Shown one piece after another: positions 6,807-14,744 of a stretch of 21,525 nucleotides of DNA. The stretch's first letter is position 1, and each line of letters begins with the position of its first letter. A model generated the notes under the pieces. It saw only the letters and a program-made list of their open reading frames with translations, had not been told where the DNA came from and ran no database searches. The position numbers and the translations under genes are program-made. Source of the DNA: Bacteroidales bacterium (GTDB lineage: Bacteria; Bacteroidota; Bacteroidia; Bacteroidales; UBA932); contig JAFUQW010000003.1 of assembly GCA_017472115.1 (NCBI GenBank), positions 1 through 21,525 on the forward strand, given 5' to 3'.

Positions 6807-9290
6807 TTATTCATTTATCTGTTCGTCTTCGCCTTTGCTTACAGCAGAGACTGCGGCAATAGAGTCGCCCTCCTTGATATTGATGAGACGCACACCCTGA
6901 GTTGCTCGTCCTGCCACCCTGATGTCTGAAACAGCCATCCTGATGGTGAGTCCCGAACGGTTGATGATCATGAGGTCATTTTCATCAGTCACATTCTTCA
7001 TGGCTACCAGAACACCTGTCTTGTCTGTAATGTTCAGCGTCTTGACTCCCTTTCCGCCGCGGTTTGTCCTGCGGTATTCGTCAAAGTCCGAACGTTTTCC
7101 GTATCCATGTTCGCTGACAACGAGAATGCTGTGTGCAGCAGCATCCTCCGCGGTAGGATCATAGGTTATCATTCCTACGACCTCATCATCTTCATCAATA
7201 TTTATGCCACGGACTCCGGAAGCGGTTCTGCCGAGCGCTCTGGCATCATTCTCGTCGAAGCGGCAGCAACGTCCGTTACGTCCCGCGAGAAGGATCTCGC
7301 TGTGTCCGTTGGTCATCACAGCCTCGAGAAGTTCGTCTCCATCACGGACGGTTATCGCAATGACTCCGTTTGCACGCGGCCTTGAATACGCCTCGAGCGA
7401 AGTCTTCTTGATGATACCCCTCTTGGTTCCGAGGACGATATAATTGTTGTTGATGTAGTCCTCATCCTTGAGATTCTTCACATTGAGATATGCCTTCACC
7501 TTGTCGTCAGGATCGATGTTGATCACATTCTGGATCGCACGTCCCTTCGATGCGCGTGAACCCTCAGGAATCTCATATACCTTGAGCCAGTAGCACTTTC
7601 CGTTCTGAGTGAAGAGAAGGAGTGTGCTGTGCATGTTGGCCACATAGATGTGCTCGATGAAGTCCTCGTCACGTGTGGCACTTCCCTTCATTCCGACACC
7701 GCCTCTGTTCTGCGTGCGGTACTCGGTAAGAGATGTCCTCTTGATATATCCGAGATGCGAGATGGTGATAACGACATCCTCATCCGCGTAGAAGTCCTCA
7801 GGATTGAATTCGTCTGACGACATCGCGATCTCGGTACGTCTTGCGTCACCGTACTTCTCCTTCATCTCCATAGTCTCATCCTTGATGATCTGCATCTGCA
7901 TGCTTTCGTTTGCAAGCACATCCTCGCAGTAACGGATGAACTTCATGAGTTCGTCAAACTCGCTCTGAAGCTTTTCCCTCTCGAGTCCCGTGAGCTGACG
8001 GAGACGCATCTCGACGATTGCGGTAGCCTGTGCATCGGAGAATCCGAAGGTAGCCATGAGCTCGTTCTTCGCATCCTCGACATTCTTTGAAGAACGTATG
8101 ATGTTGATGATCTGATCGATCACATCAAGAGCCTTGAGAAGTCCTTCGAGGATATGAGCCCTCTTCTGAGCCTTTTCAAGATCGAACTTCGTCCTTCTCA
8201 CGACAACCTCATGTCTGTGCTTCACGAAATACTTGATAAGCTGCTTGAGGTTGAGCGTACGCGGGCGTCCGTTCACGAGCGCCACATTGTTTACCGAGAA
8301 GCTTGACTGAAGCGGAGAATATTTGTAGAGCATGTTGAGCACCACATTGGCATTCGCGTCCTTCTTAAGCCGGATCACTATGCGCACGCCCTTCATTGTC
8401 GTCTCGTCGTTGATGTAAGCGATTCCGTCAACCTTCTTCGTCTCGACAAGCTCAGCGATCTTCTCGATCATCTCACGCTTATTGACCATGTAAGGGATTT
8501 CCGTAACAACGATCGTCTCACGACCGGAATCACTAACTTCGATGTCTGTCTTGGAACGGATGACGATACGGCCACGGCCGGTCTCGAATGCATCCTTGAT
8601 GCCCTGACGTCCCTGGATGATACCTCCTGTAGGGAAATCCGGTCCCTTGACATACTGCATCAGTTCCTCTATGGTGATTTCAGGATTGTCTATGTATGCG
8701 CAGATGGCGTCGCAGCACTCTGTAAGGTTGTGCGGAGCCATGTTGGTAGCCATGCCGACAGCGATTCCGGAAGAACCGTTCAGAAGAAGAAGCGGGAGCT
8801 TGGTCGGGAGCACAGTAGGCTCCTGAAGGGAATCGTCGAAGTTGTTCTGGAAATCCACAGTATCCTTGTCAAGGTCAGCAAGCACCTCTGCAGAAAGCTT
8901 GGCAAGCTTGGCCTCGGTATAACGCATTGCAGCAACAGGGTCGCCGTCCATCGAACCGAAGTTACCCTGTCCGAACACAAGCGGATACCTGAGACTCCAG
9001 TCCTGGGCCATTCTGGCCATCGCGTCATATACGCTTAAATCACCGTGCGGGTGGAACTTACCGAGCACCTCACCGACGATACGCGCAGACTTCTTTGTCT
9101 GGCTTGAATATGTAAGACCGAGTCCTTCCATTCCGAACAGCACTCTCCTATGAACCGGCTTGAAGCCGTCCCTCACATCAGGAAGTGCACGGGACACGAT
9201 CACAGACATGGAGTAGTCTATATACGCACTCCTCATCTGCTGGTCTATGTTCACCTGCTCGATCCTACCTGTCTTTACCTCATTTTCCAT
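6807..9290 (-). CDS. gyrA: DNA gyrase subunit A, with Leu at the main quinolone-resistance position
   Basis: An 827-residue breakage-reunion subunit of DNA gyrase, a type II topoisomerase that introduces negative supercoils. The N-terminal winged-helix/tower domain contains the catalytic tyrosine Tyr124 in [10 protein letters not shown]. The QRDR reads [12 protein letters not shown] (80-91): residue 85 aligns with E. coli Ser83 and is Leu (codon TTA, 9036-9038), while Asp89 (E. coli Asp87) is kept. The C-terminal beta-pinwheel begins near residue 500; its GyrA box is QNRGGVG instead of QRRGGKG, a variant I recall as usual in this phylum, and a second TNRGGKG box lies near residue 740. The protein ends in a short acidic tail (GEDEQINE). 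It is transcribed divergently from clpC and is followed by the TPR gene. Confidence 0.98.
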   Translation of the reverse strand: MENEVKTGRIEQVNIDQQMRSAYIDYSMSVIVSRALPDVRDGFKPVHRRVLFGMEGLGLTYSSQTKKSARIVGEVLGKFHPHGDLSVYDAMARMAQDWSLRYPLVFGQGNFGSMDGDPVAAMRYTEAKLAKLSAEVLADLDKDTVDFQNNFDDSLQEPTVLPTKLPLLLLNGSSGIAVGMATNMAPHNLTECCDAICAYIDNPEITIEELMQYVKGPDFPTGGIIQGRQGIKDAFETGRGRIVIRSKTDIEVSDSGRETIVVTEIPYMVNKREMIEKIAELVETKKVDGIAYINDETTMKGVRIVIRLKKDANANVVLNMLYKYSPLQSSFSVNNVALVNGRPRTLNLKQLIKYFVKHRHEVVVRRTKFDLEKAQKRAHILEGLLKALDVIDQIINIIRSSKNVEDAKNELMATFGFSDAQATAIVEMRLRQLTGLEREKLQSEFDELMKFIRYCEDVLANESMQMQIIKDETMEMKEKYGDARRTEIAMSSDEFNPEDFYADEDVVITISHLGYIKRTSLTEYRTQNRGGVGMKGSATRDEDFIEHIYVANMHSTLLLFTQNGKCYWLKVYEIPEGSRASKGRAIQNVINIDPDDKVKAYLNVKNLKDEDYINNNYIVLGTKRGIIKKTSLEAYSRPRANGVIAITVRDGDELLEAVMTNGHSEILLAGRNGRCCRFDENDARALGRTASGVRGINIDEDDEVVGMITYDPTAEDAAAHSILVVSEHGYGKRSDFDEYRRTNRGGKGVKTLNITDKTGVLVAMKNVTDENDLMIINRSGLTIRMAVSDIRVAGRATQGVRLINIKEGDSIAAVSAVSKGEDEQINE

Positions 9291-9328
9291 ATATATGAAT
9301 TACTTTTATACTTATTTGTACAACCCCG

Positions 9329-9336
9329 CAAAGTTA
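9329..9336 (-). promoter_or_regulatory. Putative -7 box for gyrA
   Basis: The minus strand reads TAACTTTG (TAnnTTTG), 38 bases upstream of the gyrA ATG. A TTG occurs 22 bases upstream of it, slightly longer than the ideal 19. It lies only 12 bp from the clpC -7 box on the other strand. Confidence 0.5.
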
Positions 9337-9348
9337 CGAAAATTTTAG

Positions 9349-9356
9349 TAATTTTG
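9349..9356 (+). promoter_or_regulatory. Putative -7 box for clpC
   Basis: TAATTTTG matches TAnnTTTG, 46 bases upstream of the clpC ATG. A clear -33 TTG is lacking at 19 bp. The region where it would lie coincides with the -7 box of divergent gyrA. Confidence 0.45.
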
Positions 9357-9391
9357 TGCAATCAAAACAGATTTTGTTTAACAAGACATAT

Positions 9392-9396
9392 AAGGA
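9392..9396 (+). promoter_or_regulatory. Shine-Dalgarno-like AAGGA before clpC
   Basis: AAGGA lies 6 bases before ATG 9403. Most genes here lack such a site, as is usual in Bacteroidota. The same AAGGACAT string precedes the rubredoxin-like gene at 20321, and both genes open ATGGAAA. Confidence 0.45.
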
Positions 9397-9402
9397 CATT
9401 TT

Positions 9403-11769
9403 ATGGAAATCAGCATATCTGACGAACTCAACTCGATAGTCAACTACGCCCGGGAAGAAGCGATGAGGACAGGAAGTTACGGCATCGCTCCTGACCATCT
9501 GTTTCTCGGCATACTCCGCCATAGGGAGAACAGCGCTGCCGACACCCTGAAAGGGCTCGGCATCGACGTCGAGGAAATGAAGCAGTTCATCGACAGCCAC
9601 ATATTTACCAACGAGCATATCCCATACTCGGAAATAGATAACGTGCGATTCTCTCGCGGTGCTCAGAACGTGCTGAGCTTCACCATACTGGAAGCCACCA
9701 AAGTAAACTGCGCACAGGCTGACACACCGCATCTTCTGCTTGCGCTGTGCCGGGCCGGAGGCTCTTACGGAAGCACGTATCTGAGGGATCTCGGGGTTGA
9801 CTACGGCACGGTATTCCGCTACATGGACAGGAATTCGATGTTCGAGAAGGCTGCAGGAAAAGAAGGAGAGCATCACGAAGAAGAGCCACCTCAGATCCAT
9901 ATCAGGGCCATCGTGAACGAAGAGCAGCAGGAGGAATCTCCGAAACAGTCCCCCATCGAGGAATTCGGCTATGATATCACCAAAGCGGCTGCCGACGGAA
10001 AATTAGACCCTCTCGTCGGACGTGAGGATGAAATCATGAGGGTGATACAGATTCTCGGACGCAGACGCAAGAACAATCCGATGCTGGTGGGCGATCCGGG
10101 AGTCGGAAAATCTGCAATTGTCGAAGGTATCGCTCTGAAGATCGTCGCAGGAGACGTTCCTCCCATTCTGAGCGGCAAAAGGCTGATTTCATTAGACTTG
10201 GGAGCTGTTGTGGCCGGAACCAAATATAGGGGTGACTTCGAAAAGAGACTGAAGTCCATCATCAATGAAGTGGCGGCAGATCCTGATGTGATTCTCTTCA
10301 TAGACGAGTTTCACACAATCGTAGGTGCCGGAGGAGCCTCAGGCAGCCTGGATGCGGCGAACATGCTGAAACCTGCGCTTGCACGCGGTGACATCCAGTG
10401 CATCGGAGCGACCACAATGGACGAGTTCAGGAAGATCGTGGAGAAGGACGGTGCCTTGGACAGACGCTTCCAGAAGATCGTGGTCGAACACACAGACATT
10501 CCGCACACTGTCTCGATCCTCAGGAAACTGAAGGACAATTACGAGAAGCATCATAATGTCGAATATTCCGATGATGCCATAGAAGCATGCGTAAGGATGT
10601 CGGAGAGATATATTACCGACAGATGTCTGCCGGACAAGGCGATAGATGCAATGGATGAAGCCGGATCGATGGTCCGTCTGAAGAACCCTCGCAGGACAGG
10701 TACGGTAACGGCAGAGGATGTTGCATCAGTGATTTCTAAAATGACAGGCATACCGTCAGGGAAAGTGGCGGAGAACGAGGGCACAAGGCTTCTCAAGATG
10801 AAGGAGAAGCTACAGGCAAGGATCATAGGCCAGGATGAAGCCATCGACAAGGTCGTGCGGGCGATCCGTCGCAACAGGGCCGGCATCAAGGACCCGGCGA
10901 AACCTATAGGAACATTCCTGTTCTTCGGTCCTACGGGAGTCGGAAAGACCCAGCTTGCCAAGTCACTCGCAGAATATCTGTTCGACTCAGAGGATAACAT
11001 GATCAGACTTGACATGAGCGAATACATGGAGAAATTCAATGTATCACGTCTGATCGGAGCCCCTCCGGGATATGTGGGATTCGAAGAAGGAGGTCAGCTC
11101 AGCGAAAGGGTGCGCCGCAAGCCATATTGCGTGGTGCTTCTGGATGAAATCGAAAAGGCTCATCCCGACGTTTTCAACCTGCTGCTTCAGGTCATGGACG
11201 AAGGCAGGCTTACAGACAGCAACGGAAGGACAGTAAGCTTCCGCAATACTATCGTGATAATGACTTCTAACGTCGGCAGCAGAGAACTTGACGAATATGG
11301 AAACGGAGTAGGATTCAACACTGCCGGAAAGAACATCCAGGGCAACAGGAAGAATGTGCTTTCCAAAGCAATCAGGAAGGCATTCCCGCCGGAATTCATC
11401 AACAGAGTCGATGAACAGGTGTTCTTCAGTCCGCTGACAAGGGACAATATCGAGAAGATCATCGATATAGAACTCAAAGGTCTCAGGCATCGTGTGCGCG
11501 AGGCCGGATTCGAACTTGTCGTTACCGCTGCAGCCAAGAGGTTCGTGGCGGAAGAAGGATATGATCCGAACTATGGGGCAAGACCTTTGAAAAGAGCCAT
11601 TCAGAAATATATCGAAGATCCGGTTTCCGAGCAGATCATAGCCGAAAGGATGCTCAGGAAAGACGGCAAGGGCGGCAAGATCAGAGTTGGTCTAAGCAAG
11701 GCTGATATCCATGAGCTCGAGGTCCATTTCGTTGATAATGTCAAGAAGAGTCCTGTAGGAAGCCTCTGA
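9403..11769 (+). CDS. clpC: ClpC-type Hsp100 AAA+ unfoldase lacking the middle (M) domain
   Basis: A 788-residue hexameric unfoldase that feeds substrates to ClpP. Two Clp_N repeats (about 3-68 and 82-143) are followed by an acidic, His-containing linker (152-185). D1 has Walker A GDPGVGKS (230-237), pore loop KYRG (274-277) and Walker B FIDEFH (299-304); D2 has Walker A GPTGVGKT (509-516), pore loop GYVG (556-559) and Walker B VLLDEIEK (578-585). The VGF tripeptide at 636-638 is the predicted ClpP-docking loop. The coiled-coil M domain of about 50-55 residues, expected after DEAGSMVRL (418-426), is absent: only KNPRRTGTVT links to AEDVASVISKMTGIP. This layout resembles ClpA, although D2 looks ClpC-like. 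Reading frame and flanks are continuous, so a frameshift is not the cause. It is transcribed divergently from gyrA; no clpP is in the window. Confidence 0.93.
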   Translation: MEISISDELNSIVNYAREEAMRTGSYGIAPDHLFLGILRHRENSAADTLKGLGIDVEEMKQFIDSHIFTNEHIPYSEIDNVRFSRGAQNVLSFTILEATKVNCAQADTPHLLLALCRAGGSYGSTYLRDLGVDYGTVFRYMDRNSMFEKAAGKEGEHHEEEPPQIHIRAIVNEEQQEESPKQSPIEEFGYDITKAAADGKLDPLVGREDEIMRVIQILGRRRKNNPMLVGDPGVGKSAIVEGIALKIVAGDVPPILSGKRLISLDLGAVVAGTKYRGDFEKRLKSIINEVAADPDVILFIDEFHTIVGAGGASGSLDAANMLKPALARGDIQCIGATTMDEFRKIVEKDGALDRRFQKIVVEHTDIPHTVSILRKLKDNYEKHHNVEYSDDAIEACVRMSERYITDRCLPDKAIDAMDEAGSMVRLKNPRRTGTVTAEDVASVISKMTGIPSGKVAENEGTRLLKMKEKLQARIIGQDEAIDKVVRAIRRNRAGIKDPAKPIGTFLFFGPTGVGKTQLAKSLAEYLFDSEDNMIRLDMSEYMEKFNVSRLIGAPPGYVGFEEGGQLSERVRRKPYCVVLLDEIEKAHPDVFNLLLQVMDEGRLTDSNGRTVSFRNTIVIMTSNVGSRELDEYGNGVGFNTAGKNIQGNRKNVLSKAIRKAFPPEFINRVDEQVFFSPLTRDNIEKIIDIELKGLRHRVREAGFELVVTAAAKRFVAEEGYDPNYGARPLKRAIQKYIEDPVSEQIIAERMLRKDGKGGKIRVGLSKADIHELEVHFVDNVKKSPVGSL

Positions 11770-11785
11770 TGAAATCATTGAACTG

Positions 11786-11839
11786 ATGTTTGCGATGTTG
11801 ATGTCTGTAATCATGGCAATTGTTCTTTATTGTTTCTGA
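11786..11839 (+). other. Possible tiny hydrophobic ORF after clpC (17 residues)
   Basis: In the 129-bp gap between clpC and the HAD gene an ATG opens MFAMLMSVIMAIVLYCF followed by TGA, which would be a single membrane-spanning peptide. There is no ribosome site and several ATG triplets are present by composition alone. I mark it only as a candidate; nothing else in this gap is convincing, and no clear terminator for clpC is seen. Confidence 0.15.
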
Positions 11840-11898
11840 ATGCAAAGGTATATGGACTTTGTGCCAGACTACAGCACATATGTTTTTTTTATTGAAAA

Positions 11899-12561
11899 AT
11901 GACGAAACTTTTGATATTTGATCTTGACGGAACGCTTATAGACTCAAGGGAAGACATAGCTGTTGCATGTAACCACGCACTTCGCTCGTGCGGCTGTCCC
12001 GAGCGTTGCATCGATGAATACAACATGCTTGTCGGCAGAGGGATATACAATCTTTTCAGGTCCGCCTTGCCTGAGAATATGAGAAGCGAAGAGAATGTCA
12101 TGAAAATGAAGGATTACTTTGTCCCATACTATGACAGACACATAGCAGACCGCACCAGGCCCTATTCCGGAATCATCGATATGCTCGAAAAGCTTTCCGC
12201 AGCAGGTGTGAAATTTGCAGTAGCTTCAAACAAATATCAGAGCGGTACCGAAACGCTTGTATCACGTTTTTTCGGAAAATTCGATTTCACCGCGATCTTC
12301 GGTCAGAGAGACGGATTCCCCATCAAGCCCGACCCGGCCATCGTGTCTGAAGCCATGGCCGCTCTGCCTGGCGTGACGAAAGATGATGTAGTGTATTGCG
12401 GTGACTCGGACGTCGATATGCAGACCGGGATTAACGCCGGAGTCCGCACCATAGGAGTGACATGGGGCTTCAGGAGCCGCGAGGAGCTCGGATCATACGG
12501 ACCATGGCTGCTGGCAGACGATCCGTCACAGATAGTCGAGGCATTGATTGACAACAATTGA
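11899..12561 (+). CDS. HAD-superfamily phosphatase, phosphoglycolate phosphatase-like
   Basis: A 220-residue cytoplasmic HAD hydrolase. Motif I is DLDGT at 8-12 (Asp8 nucleophile, Asp10 acid/base), motif II is Ser110-Asn111 (VASNKY), motif III Lys143 (IKPDP) and motif IV GDSDVD at 168-173. A helical cap domain (about 16-85) places it in subfamily I, nearest to Gph/PGP-type enzymes; 2-phosphoglycolate is a plausible substrate, but pyrophosphate or sugar phosphates are equally possible. The stop is 10 bases before the ATG of the membrane protein that follows, so it is the first gene of a three-gene operon. A weak -7-like TATGTTTT with TTTG 17 bases upstream lies at 11858-11886. Confidence 0.9.
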   Translation: MTKLLIFDLDGTLIDSREDIAVACNHALRSCGCPERCIDEYNMLVGRGIYNLFRSALPENMRSEENVMKMKDYFVPYYDRHIADRTRPYSGIIDMLEKLSAAGVKFAVASNKYQSGTETLVSRFFGKFDFTAIFGQRDGFPIKPDPAIVSEAMAALPGVTKDDVVYCGDSDVDMQTGINAGVRTIGVTWGFRSREELGSYGPWLLADDPSQIVEALIDNN

Positions 12562-12571
12562 TTTACAGTAT

Positions 12572-13735
12572 ATGGGAACAGAAGAAAGATATGTTGACAA
12601 ACTGGCGAAATACATCCTGTTAGCGACAGGAACAGCCATTGTTGTCGGAATCTGCTGGTATTTCCGCAGTGTGCTTATATATATATTGGCGGCAGTCGTG
12701 GTGTCACTGATCGGTAAGCCTATGATGAAGCAGCTCCAGAAGATCAGGATCAAAGGACGTCGGGCTCCCGACTGGTTCCTGGCCGCATTCACCCTGCTGA
12801 CCCTGATAATACTCTTCATGGCCGTCATAACCATGATCGTGCCTATAGTCAGCGGAATAGTAAAAGGGATTTCACTTGCCAGCATCGAAGAGTCCGCAAG
12901 GCACATAGCGAAACCGCTGTCTGATTTCAATGAATTCCTCAGACAAAGCTTCCCGAAGCTCGGTGATGGGTTCAGGATCGAAATCGCTGCAGTACAGGAA
13001 CTCCAGAAGATGTTCGATCCGTCAGCATTTTCATCATTCTTAGGCTCTGCCGCTTCTGCACTGACAAGTTTCGGAGTAGGTCTCTTCTCCGTAGTGTTCA
13101 TAAGTTTCTTCTTCATCAAGGATGACGACCTGTTCACGAACATCGTAGTCGCTCTGGTCCCTGACAAGCATGAGAAAGAGACAGCCAAGGCGATTTCGGA
13201 CATCGGCTATCTGCTTTCGAGATATTTCAGCGGCGTGATGATTGAAGTATTCGGAGTGGCACTGATAAACTTCCTCGGTCTGCTTCTGATAGCGAGACTC
13301 GGTTTCAATGCTGCAATCGGCATTGCCTTCCTTACCGGCATCCTCAATGTCATCCCATATGTCGGCCCGCTGCTTGGAGGGGTTATCGGCACCATCCTCG
13401 GACTTGTATTGAAATACAGCAGTGCCGTACCAATCGGTCTCGATGTGAACTTCTGGGTTTTCACAATCATATTGATAGCCATATTCTGCTTCACACAGCT
13501 GATAGACAACTTCCTCTACCAGCCTCTCATATATTCGACAAGCATCAAGGCAAAGCCTCTCGAAATCTTCATCGTGCTGCTTATAGCCGGCCACATTGCC
13601 GGGCCTCTTGCCATGATAATCGCTATCCCATGCTATACCGTTGTCCGCGTCATTGCATTCCGCTTCTTCAGACAGGTCAAGGCGATACGCAGACTCATAC
13701 CTTCAGAAAAACTTATTACAGACAACAATGACTAA
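12572..13735 (+). CDS. AI-2E/PerM family membrane transporter
   Basis: A 387-residue polytopic inner-membrane protein of the AI-2E transporter (PerM/YdiK/TqsA) family. Two N-terminal helices (about 14-31 and 34-48) and a third at 68-100 precede a soluble segment (about 101-155). A second membrane block follows (164-182, 222-283, 295-315, 330-362). Family signatures include FFIKDDD (180-186), ILNVIPYVGPLLGG (257-270), LIDNFLYQPLI (310-320) and KPLEIFIVLLIAG (328-340). The substrate cannot be inferred: characterised members include an autoinducer-2 exporter and Na+/H+ antiporters. ATG 12572 is chosen; a TTG at 12548 would extend into the HAD gene without adding family sequence. The last codons overlap the ATG of the esterase gene by 8 nt. 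Confidence 0.9.
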   Translation: MGTEERYVDKLAKYILLATGTAIVVGICWYFRSVLIYILAAVVVSLIGKPMMKQLQKIRIKGRRAPDWFLAAFTLLTLIILFMAVITMIVPIVSGIVKGISLASIEESARHIAKPLSDFNEFLRQSFPKLGDGFRIEIAAVQELQKMFDPSAFSSFLGSAASALTSFGVGLFSVVFISFFFIKDDDLFTNIVVALVPDKHEKETAKAISDIGYLLSRYFSGVMIEVFGVALINFLGLLLIARLGFNAAIGIAFLTGILNVIPYVGPLLGGVIGTILGLVLKYSSAVPIGLDVNFWVFTIILIAIFCFTQLIDNFLYQPLIYSTSIKAKPLEIFIVLLIAGHIAGPLAMIIAIPCYTVVRVIAFRFFRQVKAIRRLIPSEKLITDNND

Positions 13736-14735
13736 GACATTAATCCTGACCATCATGCTCACCGCATTCACAGCCGGAAACATTGCTGACGCAGAGACAA
13801 CCAATACCGTGATGCCCGCGGCCTCGGAGGCAGAATCAAAGATAACGATGATTCCTGACGGGACATATATGTACGCCAGGAGAGATACTTGCGATCTGTT
13901 TCTTGACGTATATGATCCGGCACCCGGAAGTCCCGTCACATTCGAAGGCCGTACCAAGCCGGCCATAATCTTCATGTTCGGAGGAGGATTCATTCAGGGA
14001 ACAAGAGATGACGAGAGCTACCACAAATGGTTCAAGCAACTGACAGACAACGGCTACAGAGTAATTTCAATCGACTACAGACTTGGCCTTAAGGGATCCA
14101 CAAAAGTCGGAGTGGCACAGGTCAACGTACTTGACGCTGCCATCCATATGGCTGTGGAAGACCTTTTCAGCGCCACTAACTTCATAATCGACAACGCTGA
14201 ACAGATCGGGGTCGATCCATCATCCCTGATCATCAGCGGTTCTTCGGCAGGAGCCATCTCCGTGATGCAGGCGGAATATGAAATCGCGAACAAGACCTCA
14301 TGGGCATCGGTCCTTCCGGAAGGATTCAACTATGCCGGAGTGATGTCGTTCTCGGGAGCGATCCTGTCACGCGAAGGAAAGGTTGACTTCGATAGCGAGA
14401 CATGCCCGATACTCATGCTGCACGGGACTTCGGATGAACTCGTACCATACAAGCAGATAGCAGTCCTCCATTTAGGATTCTTCGGAGGCGGAAAGCTTAT
14501 CGAGCGTTTCAAGAAATACGGGTTCAACTACAACATGTACCATTTCATCGGTTATGGTCACGAAATAGCGGGGTCTATGGACACGACTCTCGAACTGCAG
14601 ATGAAATTCCTTGAAACCAACGTCATGCTCGGCAAGAAAAGGCTCGTCGAAGCATGGATCGACGATCCTGACGTATGGAAAGGTTTCGGTCCTCAGTCAC
14701 GTAAGGAACTTTACAGGAAAGGAAACGAAGAATAA
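13728..14735 (+). CDS. Secreted alpha/beta-hydrolase (esterase/lipase-like)
   Basis: A 335-residue protein with a signal peptide (MTKTLILTIMLTAFTAGNIADA). It carries a full serine-hydrolase triad: Ser173 in the GxSxG elbow GSSAG (171-175), Asp236 in LHGTSDELVP and His278 in GYGHEIAG. The oxyanion motif is FGGGF (84-88), with Phe where HGGGF-type carboxylesterases have His. The fold matches the BD-FAE/HSL-like carboxylesterases, but the ester substrate is not evident, and no glycan-degradation genes are adjacent. ATG 13728 gives the signal peptide directly and overlaps the previous stop by 8 nt (AATGACTAA); an upstream TTG at 13641 would add 29 residues that merely read through the transporter gene. 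It is the last gene of its operon and converges on rluD with a 9-base gap and no hairpin. Confidence 0.87.
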   Translation: MTKTLILTIMLTAFTAGNIADAETTNTVMPAASEAESKITMIPDGTYMYARRDTCDLFLDVYDPAPGSPVTFEGRTKPAIIFMFGGGFIQGTRDDESYHKWFKQLTDNGYRVISIDYRLGLKGSTKVGVAQVNVLDAAIHMAVEDLFSATNFIIDNAEQIGVDPSSLIISGSSAGAISVMQAEYEIANKTSWASVLPEGFNYAGVMSFSGAILSREGKVDFDSETCPILMLHGTSDELVPYKQIAVLHLGFFGGGKLIERFKKYGFNYNMYHFIGYGHEIAGSMDTTLELQMKFLETNVMLGKKRLVEAWIDDPDVWKGFGPQSRKELYRKGNEE

Positions 14736-14744
14736 GAAACTGCC

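Noticed and set aside
9334..9900. 188-codon minus-strand open frame running into clpC
   Set aside because: It is antisense to the Clp_N domain of clpC, crosses the gyrA/clpC promoter region, and has no recognisable domain.
11843..11866. GCAAAG...CTTTGTGC as a clpC terminator hairpin
   Set aside because: The stem is only about 5 bp with a 9-base loop and is not followed by a T tract.
12526..13594. Two minus-strand open frames (225 and 184 codons) opposite the AI-2E-type transporter
   Set aside because: They are antisense to a gene with strong family motifs, have low-complexity Ser/Ile/Thr or Glu/Tyr/Asp composition, and have no promoter or domain.
13641..13727. 29-residue N-terminal extension of the esterase from a TTG
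   Set aside because: It would put a Ser/Arg-rich stretch before a good signal peptide and lies wholly inside the transporter gene.
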